A stretch of DNA of 64,000 nucleotides, taken from the NCBI GenBank assembly GCA_030063045.1, contig JAQSEB010000021.1, positions 2,790,001-2,854,000 on the forward strand. Reading direction: 5' to 3'. Below the pieces are notes generated by a model, which saw nothing but the letters and a program-made list of their open reading frames with translations, did not search any database and had not been told where the DNA came from. Source of the stretch: Pratylenchus scribneri. Taxonomy: Eukaryota > Nematoda > Chromadorea > Rhabditida > Pratylenchidae. Position 1 is the first letter of the stretch. Every line of letters begins with the position of its first letter. Below, piece by piece: positions 46,325 through 54,414 of this stretch. The position numbers and the translations under genes were made by a program.

Positions 46325-47427
46325 TTAACAATTTGCTGACCACACTTTTTTACAAGCTAAAATCTCCGGCTAGTTATAGTGGAATACAGGCACTTTATAC
46401 AGAAGCAAAGAAACACGACCCCAAAGTGACACTGAAAGATGTGGAAACATTTTTGCACAATGAACGTACATGGACATTGTATAAACCGGCCAGAAAGCGC
46501 TATAAACGACTAAAAACCATTCCCTCGGGACTGAACACGGACTGGCAATGCGATCTATGTATCTTCGATGACCTTAAAGATCAAAATGATCAATACCGTT
46601 ACTTGCTGGTTTGCATTGATGTGCTGAGTCGTAAAATTCATGTGGCGCCTGCAAAGACAAAGCGGAGCGAGGATATGATTGATGCATTCAACCGGGTGTT
46701 CGCCAAATCTCAAGCACTCCCTCATAAACTATATTCCGATTCGGGAGTGGAATTTCAGGCCAAAAAAATGTTGGAATATTTCCAGCAAAAGCAAATTTTG
46801 AAGCGTGTAATGTACAGCCCACATTTACATGCTGGGGTGGTGGAACGAGCCAACAAGACAATAAAGCTTCGACTGTACAAATATTTTAGCCAAAATAACA
46901 CTACGCGATGGGTGGAAGCAGTTCAAAAAATTGTCGATGGCATAAACAATAGTGTGAATCGCACAATTGGAATGACACCAAACCAGGTCACCTATGAAAA
47001 TGCTCAATCACTTTGGCAGAGGCTATATAAGCAGGAAGAAGATGAAGAAGAAAAACAAAAATTGCAAAATAAATTTGCGCGTGGAGATATTGTACGTATA
47101 GCTAAAGAGAAGGGCACATTTGGGCGATCATTTCATCCAAACTATACGGACGAATTATTTCGAATCACAAAAGTGAATCCCACCCATCCGCCATCCTATA
47201 GAATTGTGGATTTGGAGGGTAACAAGATTTTAGGCATTTTTTACGCACCAGATTTGGTTAAAACCACATTGGACACAACACATCGCATTGCAGAAGTGTT
47301 GAGGACACGAAAAAGAAAAGGTGTGGTAGAGCATTTTGTACGCTGGGTGGGCTATTCCGACAAGCATAACAGTTGGATCAAAGACTCAGATTTGGTTACC
47401 ACCACCACTCCAACAATAACCGAATGA
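46309..47427 (+). CDS. Retroviral-type integrase with C-terminal chromodomain
   Basis: 372 residues. The catalytic core has the DDE triad in order: D in NTDWQCDLCIF (about residue 75), D in LYSDSGVEFQ (about 145) and E in AGVVERANKTIKLR (about 180). An SH3-like region follows (GDIVRIAKEKGTFGRSF, about 262-278). The C-terminus is a chromodomain with VEHFVRWVGYSDKHNSWIKD (about 342-361). It inserts the linear element into host DNA and would bind methylated histones to steer insertion (family knowledge). The frame appears intact. It starts inside the end of the preceding gene and stops 6 nt before the penton gene, so the ORFs may be read from one transcript. Confidence 0.95.
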   Translation: MGKTLINNLLTTLFYKLKSPASYSGIQALYTEAKKHDPKVTLKDVETFLHNERTWTLYKPARKRYKRLKTIPSGLNTDWQCDLCIFDDLKDQNDQYRYLLVCIDVLSRKIHVAPAKTKRSEDMIDAFNRVFAKSQALPHKLYSDSGVEFQAKKMLEYFQQKQILKRVMYSPHLHAGVVERANKTIKLRLYKYFSQNNTTRWVEAVQKIVDGINNSVNRTIGMTPNQVTYENAQSLWQRLYKQEEDEEEKQKLQNKFARGDIVRIAKEKGTFGRSFHPNYTDELFRITKVNPTHPPSYRIVDLEGNKILGIFYAPDLVKTTLDTTHRIAEVLRTRKRKGVVEHFVRWVGYSDKHNSWIKDSDLVTTTTPTITE

Positions 47428-47433
47428 ATAGCA

Positions 47434-49236
47434 ATGGACTCATTTTATATTACCCTACCCAGCAATGATCCATCCTATGAGAATAATAAGACGAGTCTTT
47501 TTACGGTCAGGCTACCCGAAACGTTGGAGCTGGACAATGCATGGACCGTGTCACTCTCCTCAATCATTTATCCAATCTCATTTGCCACACTTGGTGCAGA
47601 AGATGAGCAATATGTCATAGTCACCTATTTGGACCCAGAGGATAAGCAAAAATCTGAAAAAATTATGATACCATCCCTGAATTTCCATACAATCAAAGAG
47701 ATGGAACAGAACATAAATGCCCTAATTCATCAGTATTTTACGCAGCGTTCGGCTGAGAAGGGCACAACCTCATTGGGCTATGCAGAAAGCAACACAAATC
47801 CATCCAGAATGAGAAGATCTAAGGCAGAAACACAACAACGAGAACAACAACTCACTCAAATTCAAGAAAGCCCAGAAATTGAGGCAAAATTGGCAGCATT
47901 AAAACAACAATCCAAAAATCAACCACAGCAGCAGCAGCAACAAGCATTAACTCCGATCCAGGAAACTGCTGATGTTCAGGCTAGAGTGGAAAGGGAAAAA
48001 GCTGAAAAACTTCGAATGGCAAAAGGTGCAGCAGAAAGAGCTTTGCGAGACACTGGGAAAAATTATCAAAAAATGCTGGAATTCATCACAAAGGCAACAA
48101 GCGCACTTGACAAAATCAATTTGCAATTGACCGAAAAGCGAGTGGGAGAAAACACTGCACAATTGAATGAAAAAATTTTAAAAATCAGGGAGGAATTGGC
48201 CAAGCTACAAGCTCTAGGGCATAAACTCTACGAACAATTTAATGATACGCAAAAGGCAAAGGATGAAACATTGCGAGAGGTAGAAACAAGGAATTTACCA
48301 GCTGCAAGACGTGGGGCAGACAAGGCAAAAAGACATTTGGCAGATTCCAATCACTCCCTCCAAAATGGAATCAAAATCGATGAACAATTGAACAAATTAA
48401 ATGGGGAAGCCTTTGCCATACTCCAATCAATGCCGCCGAAAGAAGAATCACCAATAGCGATTGGACAGCAACAACAGCCAATAGCCGTCACCTCCACTGG
48501 TGAAGAAAAGAAATTGGAACCACTGGAGGAGCAACAATCCATAAAGGATCAAGTCACTGAATTGCAGCAACAACGTAAAAAGCAGCAGCAGCAACAAAAA
48601 CAATTGGTACAAATTGAAGAAGACGAACGAATCCAACAGCAATTGGCAAAATTACAGCAGCAGCAACGGGAATTACTCAAATTTTCCGAAGATCAACCAT
48701 CACAACCGGAACCAATAGCATTGGCCCAATTCAAAAAGCCAATAGATGAGGACCGATTTGCGGATGTACGCCAACTTTTTCATACTGACCCAAATGCAAA
48801 GGTCTTTTTCCGATTTGATGAAACAATGCAAAAATTTATTGCCTTTTTTGAGGACCGTATCCAACATGTGGAACTCTCACCCGAGTTAGCCTATGCGCTG
48901 GGATACAGTAACCAATTGTTTGTAATGAGTGGATTTTATGCACAATTTATGCCTACACTATCGGGTGGAATCAAGCAACTCTACGTTTACAGCCCAATTG
49001 TGGAACAATCCATTGTGGGAAATGAGAAAGCACCACTTTTACGAGTTGTGAATGTAATTGGCGAGCCGGGACAAGTCCAAGAGGCTATATATAGCTCAGA
49101 ATATCATTATCGGTTGCAGAATAAACGTATTTCTGAAATTACAATTGAAATTCGTTCAGCAACAGGAAAATTGGTAAAATTTGCGTGGGGAAATACCCTC
49201 GTCACATTGCATTTTAAAAGATCACTTTTCATGTGA
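47434..49236 (+). CDS. Penton / minor capsid protein with long Q-rich insert
   Basis: 600 residues. The N-terminus MDSFYITLPSNDPSYENNKT and the C-terminal part (MSGFYAQFMPTLSGGIKQLY, then VYSPIVEQSIVG, ITIEIRSATGKLVKF) match the layout of Polinton penton proteins, a single jelly roll at capsid vertices. Between about residues 125 and 430 lies a long hydrophilic, Gln-rich, coiled-coil-like insert with QQQQQ runs and heptad-like KAEKLRMAKGAAERAL segments. This makes the protein unusually long. The insert could form a vertex spike or fibre, which is inference. A short IQESPEIEAKL-like motif recurs (about residues 148, 180 and 390), suggesting internal duplication. No introns. Confidence 0.85.
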   Translation: MDSFYITLPSNDPSYENNKTSLFTVRLPETLELDNAWTVSLSSIIYPISFATLGAEDEQYVIVTYLDPEDKQKSEKIMIPSLNFHTIKEMEQNINALIHQYFTQRSAEKGTTSLGYAESNTNPSRMRRSKAETQQREQQLTQIQESPEIEAKLAALKQQSKNQPQQQQQQALTPIQETADVQARVEREKAEKLRMAKGAAERALRDTGKNYQKMLEFITKATSALDKINLQLTEKRVGENTAQLNEKILKIREELAKLQALGHKLYEQFNDTQKAKDETLREVETRNLPAARRGADKAKRHLADSNHSLQNGIKIDEQLNKLNGEAFAILQSMPPKEESPIAIGQQQQPIAVTSTGEEKKLEPLEEQQSIKDQVTELQQQRKKQQQQQKQLVQIEEDERIQQQLAKLQQQQRELLKFSEDQPSQPEPIALAQFKKPIDEDRFADVRQLFHTDPNAKVFFRFDETMQKFIAFFEDRIQHVELSPELAYALGYSNQLFVMSGFYAQFMPTLSGGIKQLYVYSPIVEQSIVGNEKAPLLRVVNVIGEPGQVQEAIYSSEYHYRLQNKRISEITIEIRSATGKLVKFAWGNTLVTLHFKRSLFM

Positions 49237-49255
49237 ACAAAAAATTTAAGAAAAA

Positions 49256-49711
49256 ATGACGCATGTTTTCATTGATCCAGACAATTTGAACTGGTTAGGA
49301 ATGGTGGCTGCCCAAGAGGGTCGAGGTCCCGCCCTCGCCTCTCAACAGCAACGATATTTTCAGGGTATCCGTTATCAAAGGGGTACTGGGGTATTGGGGG
49401 CAATTGGACGATTCCTGATGCCCATTGCCAAAAATATTGCCTCAGCTGTGGGAGAAGAGGGATTGGCTGCCGGCACAAAAGCGCTAAGCGACATTTCTCA
49501 GGGCAAAAATGTAAAGGAAGCACTGATGGAACACTCCAAACAGGGATTGGCCAACATTGCCGGTAAACTCCAACAATGTGGCAAAGGTGCTGCGCGGAAA
49601 AGAGGCCGCCCTAAAGGATCGACAACAAAGGAAAAAACGATAACACTAGTGGCACCAAAAAGGCAAGCCAAAAGACGGCGGCGATTAGATCAATTGACAC
49701 CATATTTTTGA
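49256..49711 (+). CDS. Core protein, adenovirus pVI/pX-like, with AT-hook
   Basis: 151 residues. An N-terminal segment (MTHVFIDPDNLNWLGMVAAQ) precedes an amphipathic Gly-rich helix (YQRGTGVLGAIGRFLMPIAK) and a conserved-looking GEEGLAAGTKALSDISQGKN stretch. This pattern is familiar from Polinton/adintovirus pVI- or pX-like proteins, which may be membrane-lytic or bind DNA after protease cleavage. The C-terminus is strongly basic, with an AT-hook core RKRGRPKGST and KRQAKRRRR. It starts 19 nt after the penton stop and ends just before the promoter of the capsid gene. A DNA-condensing role is inference from composition. Confidence 0.75.
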   Translation: MTHVFIDPDNLNWLGMVAAQEGRGPALASQQQRYFQGIRYQRGTGVLGAIGRFLMPIAKNIASAVGEEGLAAGTKALSDISQGKNVKEALMEHSKQGLANIAGKLQQCGKGAARKRGRPKGSTTKEKTITLVAPKRQAKRRRRLDQLTPYF

Positions 49712-49730
49712 TCCGCCCACCCACTCCCAT

Positions 49731-49741
49731 GTCTATATAAA
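49731..49741 (+). promoter_or_regulatory. Late-type TATA box GTCTATATAAA before capsid gene
   Basis: Exact copy of the 11 bp box. Its end is 54 bp upstream of the major capsid ATG (49796), in a short non-coding gap (49712-49795). Probable core promoter of the capsid-protease pair. Confidence 0.6.
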
Positions 49742-49795
49742 GGATAAAAATTTTGAATTTACTGTAAGAAAATAGTATCATTTTTTTTTTCAAAA

Positions 49796-51172
49796 ATGAC
49801 TACACTTAAAAAAATTGATTCGGAGAGCAGTGCTGGTGTGGATGTTGGTTTGATAAATTTTTTCGAGCTTCCCGCAACAAATGTGGCCGTAAACCGAACC
49901 ACAATTAGACAACTCCTCCCAATTGCGGCACTCTCCCAAGAGGGACCATACACTTTCCGAATGTTTGCCGATAATCAATTCATCGATTTGGGTCGAACTT
50001 ATCTCTATTTGGGTTTGTCTCTTCAAAAAAAGTCTGCCGGTAATTGGATTAGCATTTCGGATACGGTGGAGGATGATAAACATGCCGGAGTGATCAATAA
50101 TTTGGGCCATAGTTTTGTGAAATCACTAAAGTTGAGCATCAATGGGATTGAATGTTTCGATTCCGGTCCGCTCTATGCTTACCGCGCGTACATTCTACAA
50201 GAGTTGGGCCTATCGCATGAGGTGCGCAATGGTTTGTATGAGTCAAATTGCTATGCCCTAGATGATTCACCACAAAACCATTTTAATGGTTCAGGATTTC
50301 GGAAACGGGCGAAACGATTCTCGAATGGACAATTGTGCGAAACCATGGTCAAACTCAATTTTGATTTGGCCAAACAGAATAAGCTGATGCTAAACAATGC
50401 GGATTTGATTTTCACAATCCATCGAAATTCTGATGATTTCCTCCTACTCACACCCGAATATGTGATAAAGGGAGTAGCTCCAGCTGCAGATACCACACAC
50501 CAAAATGCACAAGAATACAGGATAAAAGTGCAAGATGTTCAGCTATTTGTGGCCTGTATGGATTTGACCCAATCACTGCAAAATGCAATTGCAAAACAGC
50601 TGGAAAGCACACCGGCCAAATTTCCAATGCGCCGAATTGAGTGCCGAAATGTATACCTCGATAAAGGTCGTATCGATTTGGCTCATAACATTTTTGTGAA
50701 CATACTCCCCCGTCGCCTGATCATTGCCTTCACTGCAGCGGATGCCTTTTCAGGCACCAAGAAGAAATCACCTTTCGAATTTGTGCCCGCAAATTTGCGC
50801 ACTCTAAGTGTAGAGGCAAATGGAAACACCTACCCATCGACCCCATATGCATTGGATTTTGGCAACAATCGCTATCTGCGCACATTTGTGGACATGTATG
50901 CAGGCTTGGGAATGGACGAAGGCGATCGGACAATGTCCATTAATTTGCAACGATTTTTGAACGGATGGTGCTTCTATGTGATCCCGATGCAAAGCACACT
51001 TGAGGACTATGGTCAAAATTTTGAGATCATTCGCAATGGGACCACATGCATAAAGCTTCACTTTAATGAGCCTATAAATGATTCAATGGAAATGTTGGTA
51101 ATTGGAGAGTTTGATTCCATTCTCTCAATCGATTCGGCACGTGTATTGAGCTCAGATAATAGCGTAGTCTAA
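49796..51172 (+). CDS. Major capsid protein (double jelly roll)
   Basis: 458 residues, the usual size for Polinton hexon-type capsid proteins. Sequence landmarks of the family are visible: the N-terminal FFELPATNVAVNRTTIRQLL segment, NLGHSFVKSLKLSINGIECF in the first jelly roll, FMVKLNFDLAKQNKLM-like and NIFVNILPRRLIIAFTAADA in the second, and a C-terminal MEMLVIGEFDSILSIDSARV. Trimers of this protein would build the icosahedral shell. The frame is intact and without introns. It is followed after 16 nt by the maturation protease, as in many Polintons. Confidence 0.92.
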   Translation: MTTLKKIDSESSAGVDVGLINFFELPATNVAVNRTTIRQLLPIAALSQEGPYTFRMFADNQFIDLGRTYLYLGLSLQKKSAGNWISISDTVEDDKHAGVINNLGHSFVKSLKLSINGIECFDSGPLYAYRAYILQELGLSHEVRNGLYESNCYALDDSPQNHFNGSGFRKRAKRFSNGQLCETMVKLNFDLAKQNKLMLNNADLIFTIHRNSDDFLLLTPEYVIKGVAPAADTTHQNAQEYRIKVQDVQLFVACMDLTQSLQNAIAKQLESTPAKFPMRRIECRNVYLDKGRIDLAHNIFVNILPRRLIIAFTAADAFSGTKKKSPFEFVPANLRTLSVEANGNTYPSTPYALDFGNNRYLRTFVDMYAGLGMDEGDRTMSINLQRFLNGWCFYVIPMQSTLEDYGQNFEIIRNGTTCIKLHFNEPINDSMEMLVIGEFDSILSIDSARVLSSDNSVV

Positions 51173-51188
51173 AAGCAACAAAACAAAA

Positions 51189-51680
51189 ATGGTTGTTCTA
51201 CTAGAGGGTATGAATGGAAGACAACTGGAACGAATTTTACGTGCAAACAAGCACACACAAAAATGTTTTTTAGGAGTTTATGCTGCGGACAATTTGCCCC
51301 ACTCTAAAAAATATCCCCACTGTTTTGTAGCAAATACTGATCCCCACTATCGGAAAGGCAAACATTGGATTTCCATTTGGGTAGCAAGCCCTCATAGCGC
51401 CGAATATTTTTGCTCTCTGGGTGAACCACCAAATTCAAATTTTCAACAATATTTGAGCGCATTCAAATCGGTAAAAGTCAATAATAGACAAATTCAAGCA
51501 AATTTGGAAGACACATGCGGTCATTATTGCATTTATTTTTTGACATGTCGTGCCCAGGGCCAATCATTCCCTCAAATTATGCAAATCCTTTGGCGTACGC
51601 GTGCCATGTCGGATATGCTGGTAAAATTTTTTGTTCGCCATTTGAATGTTTCCTCATCAACACCAAACCTGTCTATATAA
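51189..51680 (+). CDS. Adenain/Ulp1-type maturation cysteine protease
   Basis: 163 residues. The catalytic His is in GKHWISIWV (about residue 60) and the oxyanion Gln is in NNRQIQANLE. The nucleophile Cys is in LEDTCGHYCIYF (about residue 113). The family normally has an acidic residue in a YFDS-type motif; here that position reads YFCSLGEPP, so the usual Asp is a Cys and the nearest acid is the Glu three residues later. The protease would cleave capsid and core precursors. The last codons overlap the next GTCTATATAAA box. Otherwise intact and intronless. Reduced or altered activity is possible. Confidence 0.87.
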   Translation: MVVLLEGMNGRQLERILRANKHTQKCFLGVYAADNLPHSKKYPHCFVANTDPHYRKGKHWISIWVASPHSAEYFCSLGEPPNSNFQQYLSAFKSVKVNNRQIQANLEDTCGHYCIYFLTCRAQGQSFPQIMQILWRTRAMSDMLVKFFVRHLNVSSSTPNLSI

Positions 51681-51681
51681 A
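51671..51681 (+). promoter_or_regulatory. Late-type TATA box GTCTATATAAA overlapping protease stop
   Basis: Third exact copy of the box. It includes the protease stop codon (51678-51680) and ends 40 bp before the membrane-protein start at 51722. Confidence 0.6.
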
Positions 51682-51721
51682 AGATCAAAAAAAATTTTTT
51701 CAAAAATAAAAATCACAAAAA

Positions 51722-52822
51722 ATGAAGAACACAAATATTATTATTATTATAATTATTGCATTATTATTTTTCGCCATCTCATCTTTATTTGCATTCATAA
51801 TTGCCCATAGAGCGTATAGATTGCTCGAGGGCCAAACAATTATGGATCAAAACAATAGTTTTGATCAGCGGTATCTGATCCATTCCAAGAGGAATAGACC
51901 CTTTGTGTTTCCATACAATAATAGAGCTGTTTGTATTTTGGATACTCAAAATGGCAATGGCCATATTCAAATCCATTTGGAATCTGCCTATACATTCCAT
52001 GCATCTGCCCCAAGAATATTGGAACATAAACCGGGTTCTTCGAGCACATTTCATGCCTGTTTTGAGCATTACCACCACTCATTTCTAATCTATCAAAATG
52101 GTGAGAACAATAATGAAACCCATATGATCAGAAGCGGAAATGAAAAGGTGTTCAAATTTTTTGACGAATATGTGCGATTCATATTAGATCATCTACAATC
52201 ACGATTATACATTCAAATTGATGATCAATGGTTGTATAGAATAAATCTCGATGCACTCATTTCCAATTTTTGGTCTCCCTCCATACAATGGGGTAGCAAA
52301 AATGCCCGTTTACTCTTGGAACCCGTTACGAGATTGCCCGAAAATCAAGACGCAATGATTGTGAATGGCGTGCTCTATTGGATCCATGGGGATACAATTT
52401 ACAAAAGGCATTTGCAATTGGAACAAGAGAGGCTGTTCGTATCAAAAATTGGGGCCAACAAATTTGGATTCATTCCATTTCCTCTTTCCACCATTGATGA
52501 TCCTATTTTGATAGCATCCTCTTCCACTAATATACCCAACAATGCCAATTTACATAATTGTATTGCCGTATATTTGGCCATCATAAAGGCATGCATAATT
52601 GCCCTTTTGGTTTGGTTGTATCGTAAACCAATTCGGGAAAGTATTCGAAAAAAATTTAAAAAATCCTCTACATCTTCTATCTCCAATAATAATAATAACA
52701 ATTCCGATGATGCGGGACAATTTGAGCTCTCGGGGGGCATTTATCCAACAGCACCTCTCTTTTTGGAAAATTTCCAAAAAATGAATAATGGCAATAAAAA
52801 TTTGAGAGATTTAGAGAAATAG
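51722..52822 (+). CDS. Two-membrane-segment protein with propeller-like ectodomain
   Basis: 366 residues. Residues 4-28 are a strongly hydrophobic N-terminal anchor (IIIIIIIALLFFAISSLFAF). About residues 278-297 form a second membrane segment (IAVYLAIIKACIIALLVWLY), followed by a basic, Ser/Asn-rich tail. In between lies a roughly 230-residue domain with repeated beta-strand signatures (RLYIQIDDQWLYRINLD; MIVNGVLYWIHGDTIYKRHL) like blades of a YWTD- or kelch-type beta-propeller, although only some blades are evident. It sits with the virion genes behind its own TATA box. It could be an envelope or attachment-like surface protein; that is inference, and I know no Polinton protein with this architecture. 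No introns. Confidence 0.6.
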   Translation: MKNTNIIIIIIIALLFFAISSLFAFIIAHRAYRLLEGQTIMDQNNSFDQRYLIHSKRNRPFVFPYNNRAVCILDTQNGNGHIQIHLESAYTFHASAPRILEHKPGSSSTFHACFEHYHHSFLIYQNGENNNETHMIRSGNEKVFKFFDEYVRFILDHLQSRLYIQIDDQWLYRINLDALISNFWSPSIQWGSKNARLLLEPVTRLPENQDAMIVNGVLYWIHGDTIYKRHLQLEQERLFVSKIGANKFGFIPFPLSTIDDPILIASSSTNIPNNANLHNCIAVYLAIIKACIIALLVWLYRKPIRESIRKKFKKSSTSSISNNNNNNSDDAGQFELSGGIYPTAPLFLENFQKMNNGNKNLRDLEK

Positions 52823-52965
52823 AGTAATGGATATATTGTCATTTTAGAGTATTGAATAAGTGTGAATTACCTACAACTTTTTTGACAAATTTCCAAAAAA
52901 GAATAATGATAACAAAAATTTGAGAGATTTAGAGAAATAGAGTAATGGATAAATTGTCATTTTTC
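52768..52965 (+). repeat. ~78 bp direct duplication at end of membrane-protein gene
   Basis: The segment from AATTTCCAAAAAATGAATAA through GAGAGATTTAGAGAAATAGA (52768-52846) is repeated at about 52888-52965 with a few changes, offset 120 bp. The first copy contains the membrane-protein C-terminus and stop. The second copy is non-coding and lacks the frame. A local tandem duplication. Confidence 0.8.
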
Positions 52966-53054
52966 ACTCAGAGAATAAAATGATGGAAAACCAAAGATAG
53001 GTGTGTGTTACAGAAAATTTGGGGAATGTGAAACGGAGACAAAAGCATTAATAA

Positions 53055-53067
53055 GGGGGGGGGGGGG
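53055..53067 (+). other. G13 homopolymer run
   Basis: Thirteen consecutive G residues in an AT-rich promoter region, 20 bp before the TATAAAA box at 53087. It is a likely site of length variation and sequencing error. Confidence 0.9.
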
Positions 53068-53086
53068 TGAGGGAATAGTTCAAGAG

Positions 53087-53093
53087 TATAAAA
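53087..53093 (+). promoter_or_regulatory. TATAAAA box before the 126-aa/PAZ gene pair
   Basis: AGAGTATAAAAGCC ends 32 bp before the ATG at 53126. It differs from the GTCTATATAAA boxes outside the TATA core, so this pair may be controlled differently from the virion genes. Confidence 0.5.
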
Positions 53094-53125
53094 GCCAAAC
53101 ATTTTAGGTTTCTGAACTCATTTTG

Positions 53126-53506
53126 ATGCTTGGCACCCATTTTTTCCATCAACATTTAACTCAAGAGCAATTTTTCCGAAACTTTTCCACAAATCCAGAG
53201 GCCCAACTTCCAATTCCCATCCATCTTTGTGCACATCCAATCCCCACTTATTTGCGGCATATAAAAGAGTGTGAGATCATCGATTTTGTACGACCCTACG
53301 GTGATCACATAGATTCACTCATTTGCATCTGCGTGCCAACCATCATCGATCCACCCGTCTATTCAATCAATCCATTGGAACTTTTTGAGGAAATTCAAAA
53401 TTGCTGGCACGAATACATTTATTTGCCACTCGATCAAATTCAAATATGCCCATACAACGAGGATCATCGAATCTGCCAATATCGAAGAAGTCATCGCCTC
53501 CAATGA
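53126..53506 (+). CDS. Unknown 126-residue protein
   Basis: Starts at the ATG at 53126 (MLGTHFFHQHLTQEQFFRNF), 32 bp after a TATA box. It is rich in Pro, Ile, His and Cys (IPIHLCAHPIPTYLRHIKEC; CICVPTIIDPPVYSI; CWHEYIYLPLDQIQICPYNE). No membrane segment, and no family I recognise. The Cys/His pairs could bind a metal. Its stop TGA overlaps the ATG of the PAZ-domain gene (ATGA at 53503), which suggests the two are translated from one mRNA and may act together. Confidence 0.6.
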   Translation: MLGTHFFHQHLTQEQFFRNFSTNPEAQLPIPIHLCAHPIPTYLRHIKECEIIDFVRPYGDHIDSLICICVPTIIDPPVYSINPLELFEEIQNCWHEYIYLPLDQIQICPYNEDHRICQYRRSHRLQ

Positions 53507-54142
53507 AACGGCAAACAGCATCATCATTAATCAAACATCTATGTGCATATAACAAAATTTATGAAGATGGAGATGGAAGCAAATTGGCCGAAGCGTTTCG
53601 AAAAAATGGCCGAAAAATCCAGGATTATGTTGGTCAATTGGATTTGCGCACCAATCACCTCCGCCCTGAATGGAAGAATTTTCCAATTCAAGCTGCATTC
53701 ATCACCCGCAAATCGGCACGAGCACTGATGGCATTCAAAGGGGAAATGCGTGTTTCGGTCCAACAATTCTACTTTTTACGACATCGACTCCGTCTCCGCT
53801 TTCCGCAACTCCCGTGTGTGGCTGTCAAGGGAGGCAATTGCCATGTGTCCTTCTACCCATTGGAAGTGATCAATGTGATCATACCAGACACAAATGATCA
53901 AGAGGAAGAAGAAGAAGAAAAGGTATAATGATTTTGATTTTTCATTTTCATAAATTTTTCCAAAAATTTAGATGTCAATGTCCACCACTGCCGATGCCAC
54001 AACTCAAACCGACGACGAAAATGGCTATGATGATGAATATGATGCTGAGGAAGAAGAGGACAGTACAGGCTTTGATGAGGGAGAAGAATTTCGACAAGAG
54101 GAAGCAAAGATTGTAATCAAAATGGCAATGATGACATTTTAA
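53503..54142 (+). CDS. Stand-alone PAZ-domain protein with acidic tail
   Basis: Two exons, 53503-53922 and 53972-54142 (donor AAAAG|GTATAA, acceptor AAAATTTAG), give about 196 residues. About residues 10-125 look like the PAZ domain of Argonaute/Piwi proteins: KIQDYVGQLDLRTNHLRPEW, then FITRKSARALMAF, then RLRLRFPQLPCVAVKGG and VSFYPLEVINVI. These match the Argonaute order of strand-rich core, aromatic YF-type helix, the L-x-PxLPC signature and the YxPLEV end. PAZ binds the 3' end of small RNAs. No MID or PIWI domain follows; instead there is a very acidic tail (QEEEEEEK, then DDENGYDDEYDAEEEEDSTG). The start overlaps the upstream stop as ATGA; upstream in-frame Met codons at 53401 and 53446 are possible but less likely. 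A capture from a host Argonaute and a role against RNA silencing are inference. Confidence 0.8.
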
Positions 54143-54414
54143 AATACACAAAAGAATCAATATCACTATTGTAAAAAACTATTTAAATTGGATAAATTTG
54201 ATTGGGTTTGTGCCCAATTTTAAAAATCAACAAATGCTTTATGCTTTCTAAATGCTAAGGTTAACAATGTTTTTTTTTCAACAAAAATCATTTCAAAAAA
54301 TCATTCATTCATCATCATCATTCATTGATGGTGCCGGAATCCATTTACCATCGGCGGTGATGGATGACAATGCAAATGGACTGCATAGATTTCGCAGCAA
54401 AATTTCCTGCAATT

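Noticed and set aside
53401..53502. Longer N-terminus for the PAZ protein (Met at 53401 or 53446)
   Set aside because: These starts lie inside the upstream ORF in another frame; the ATGA overlap at 53503 is the more economical start, as at 45404.
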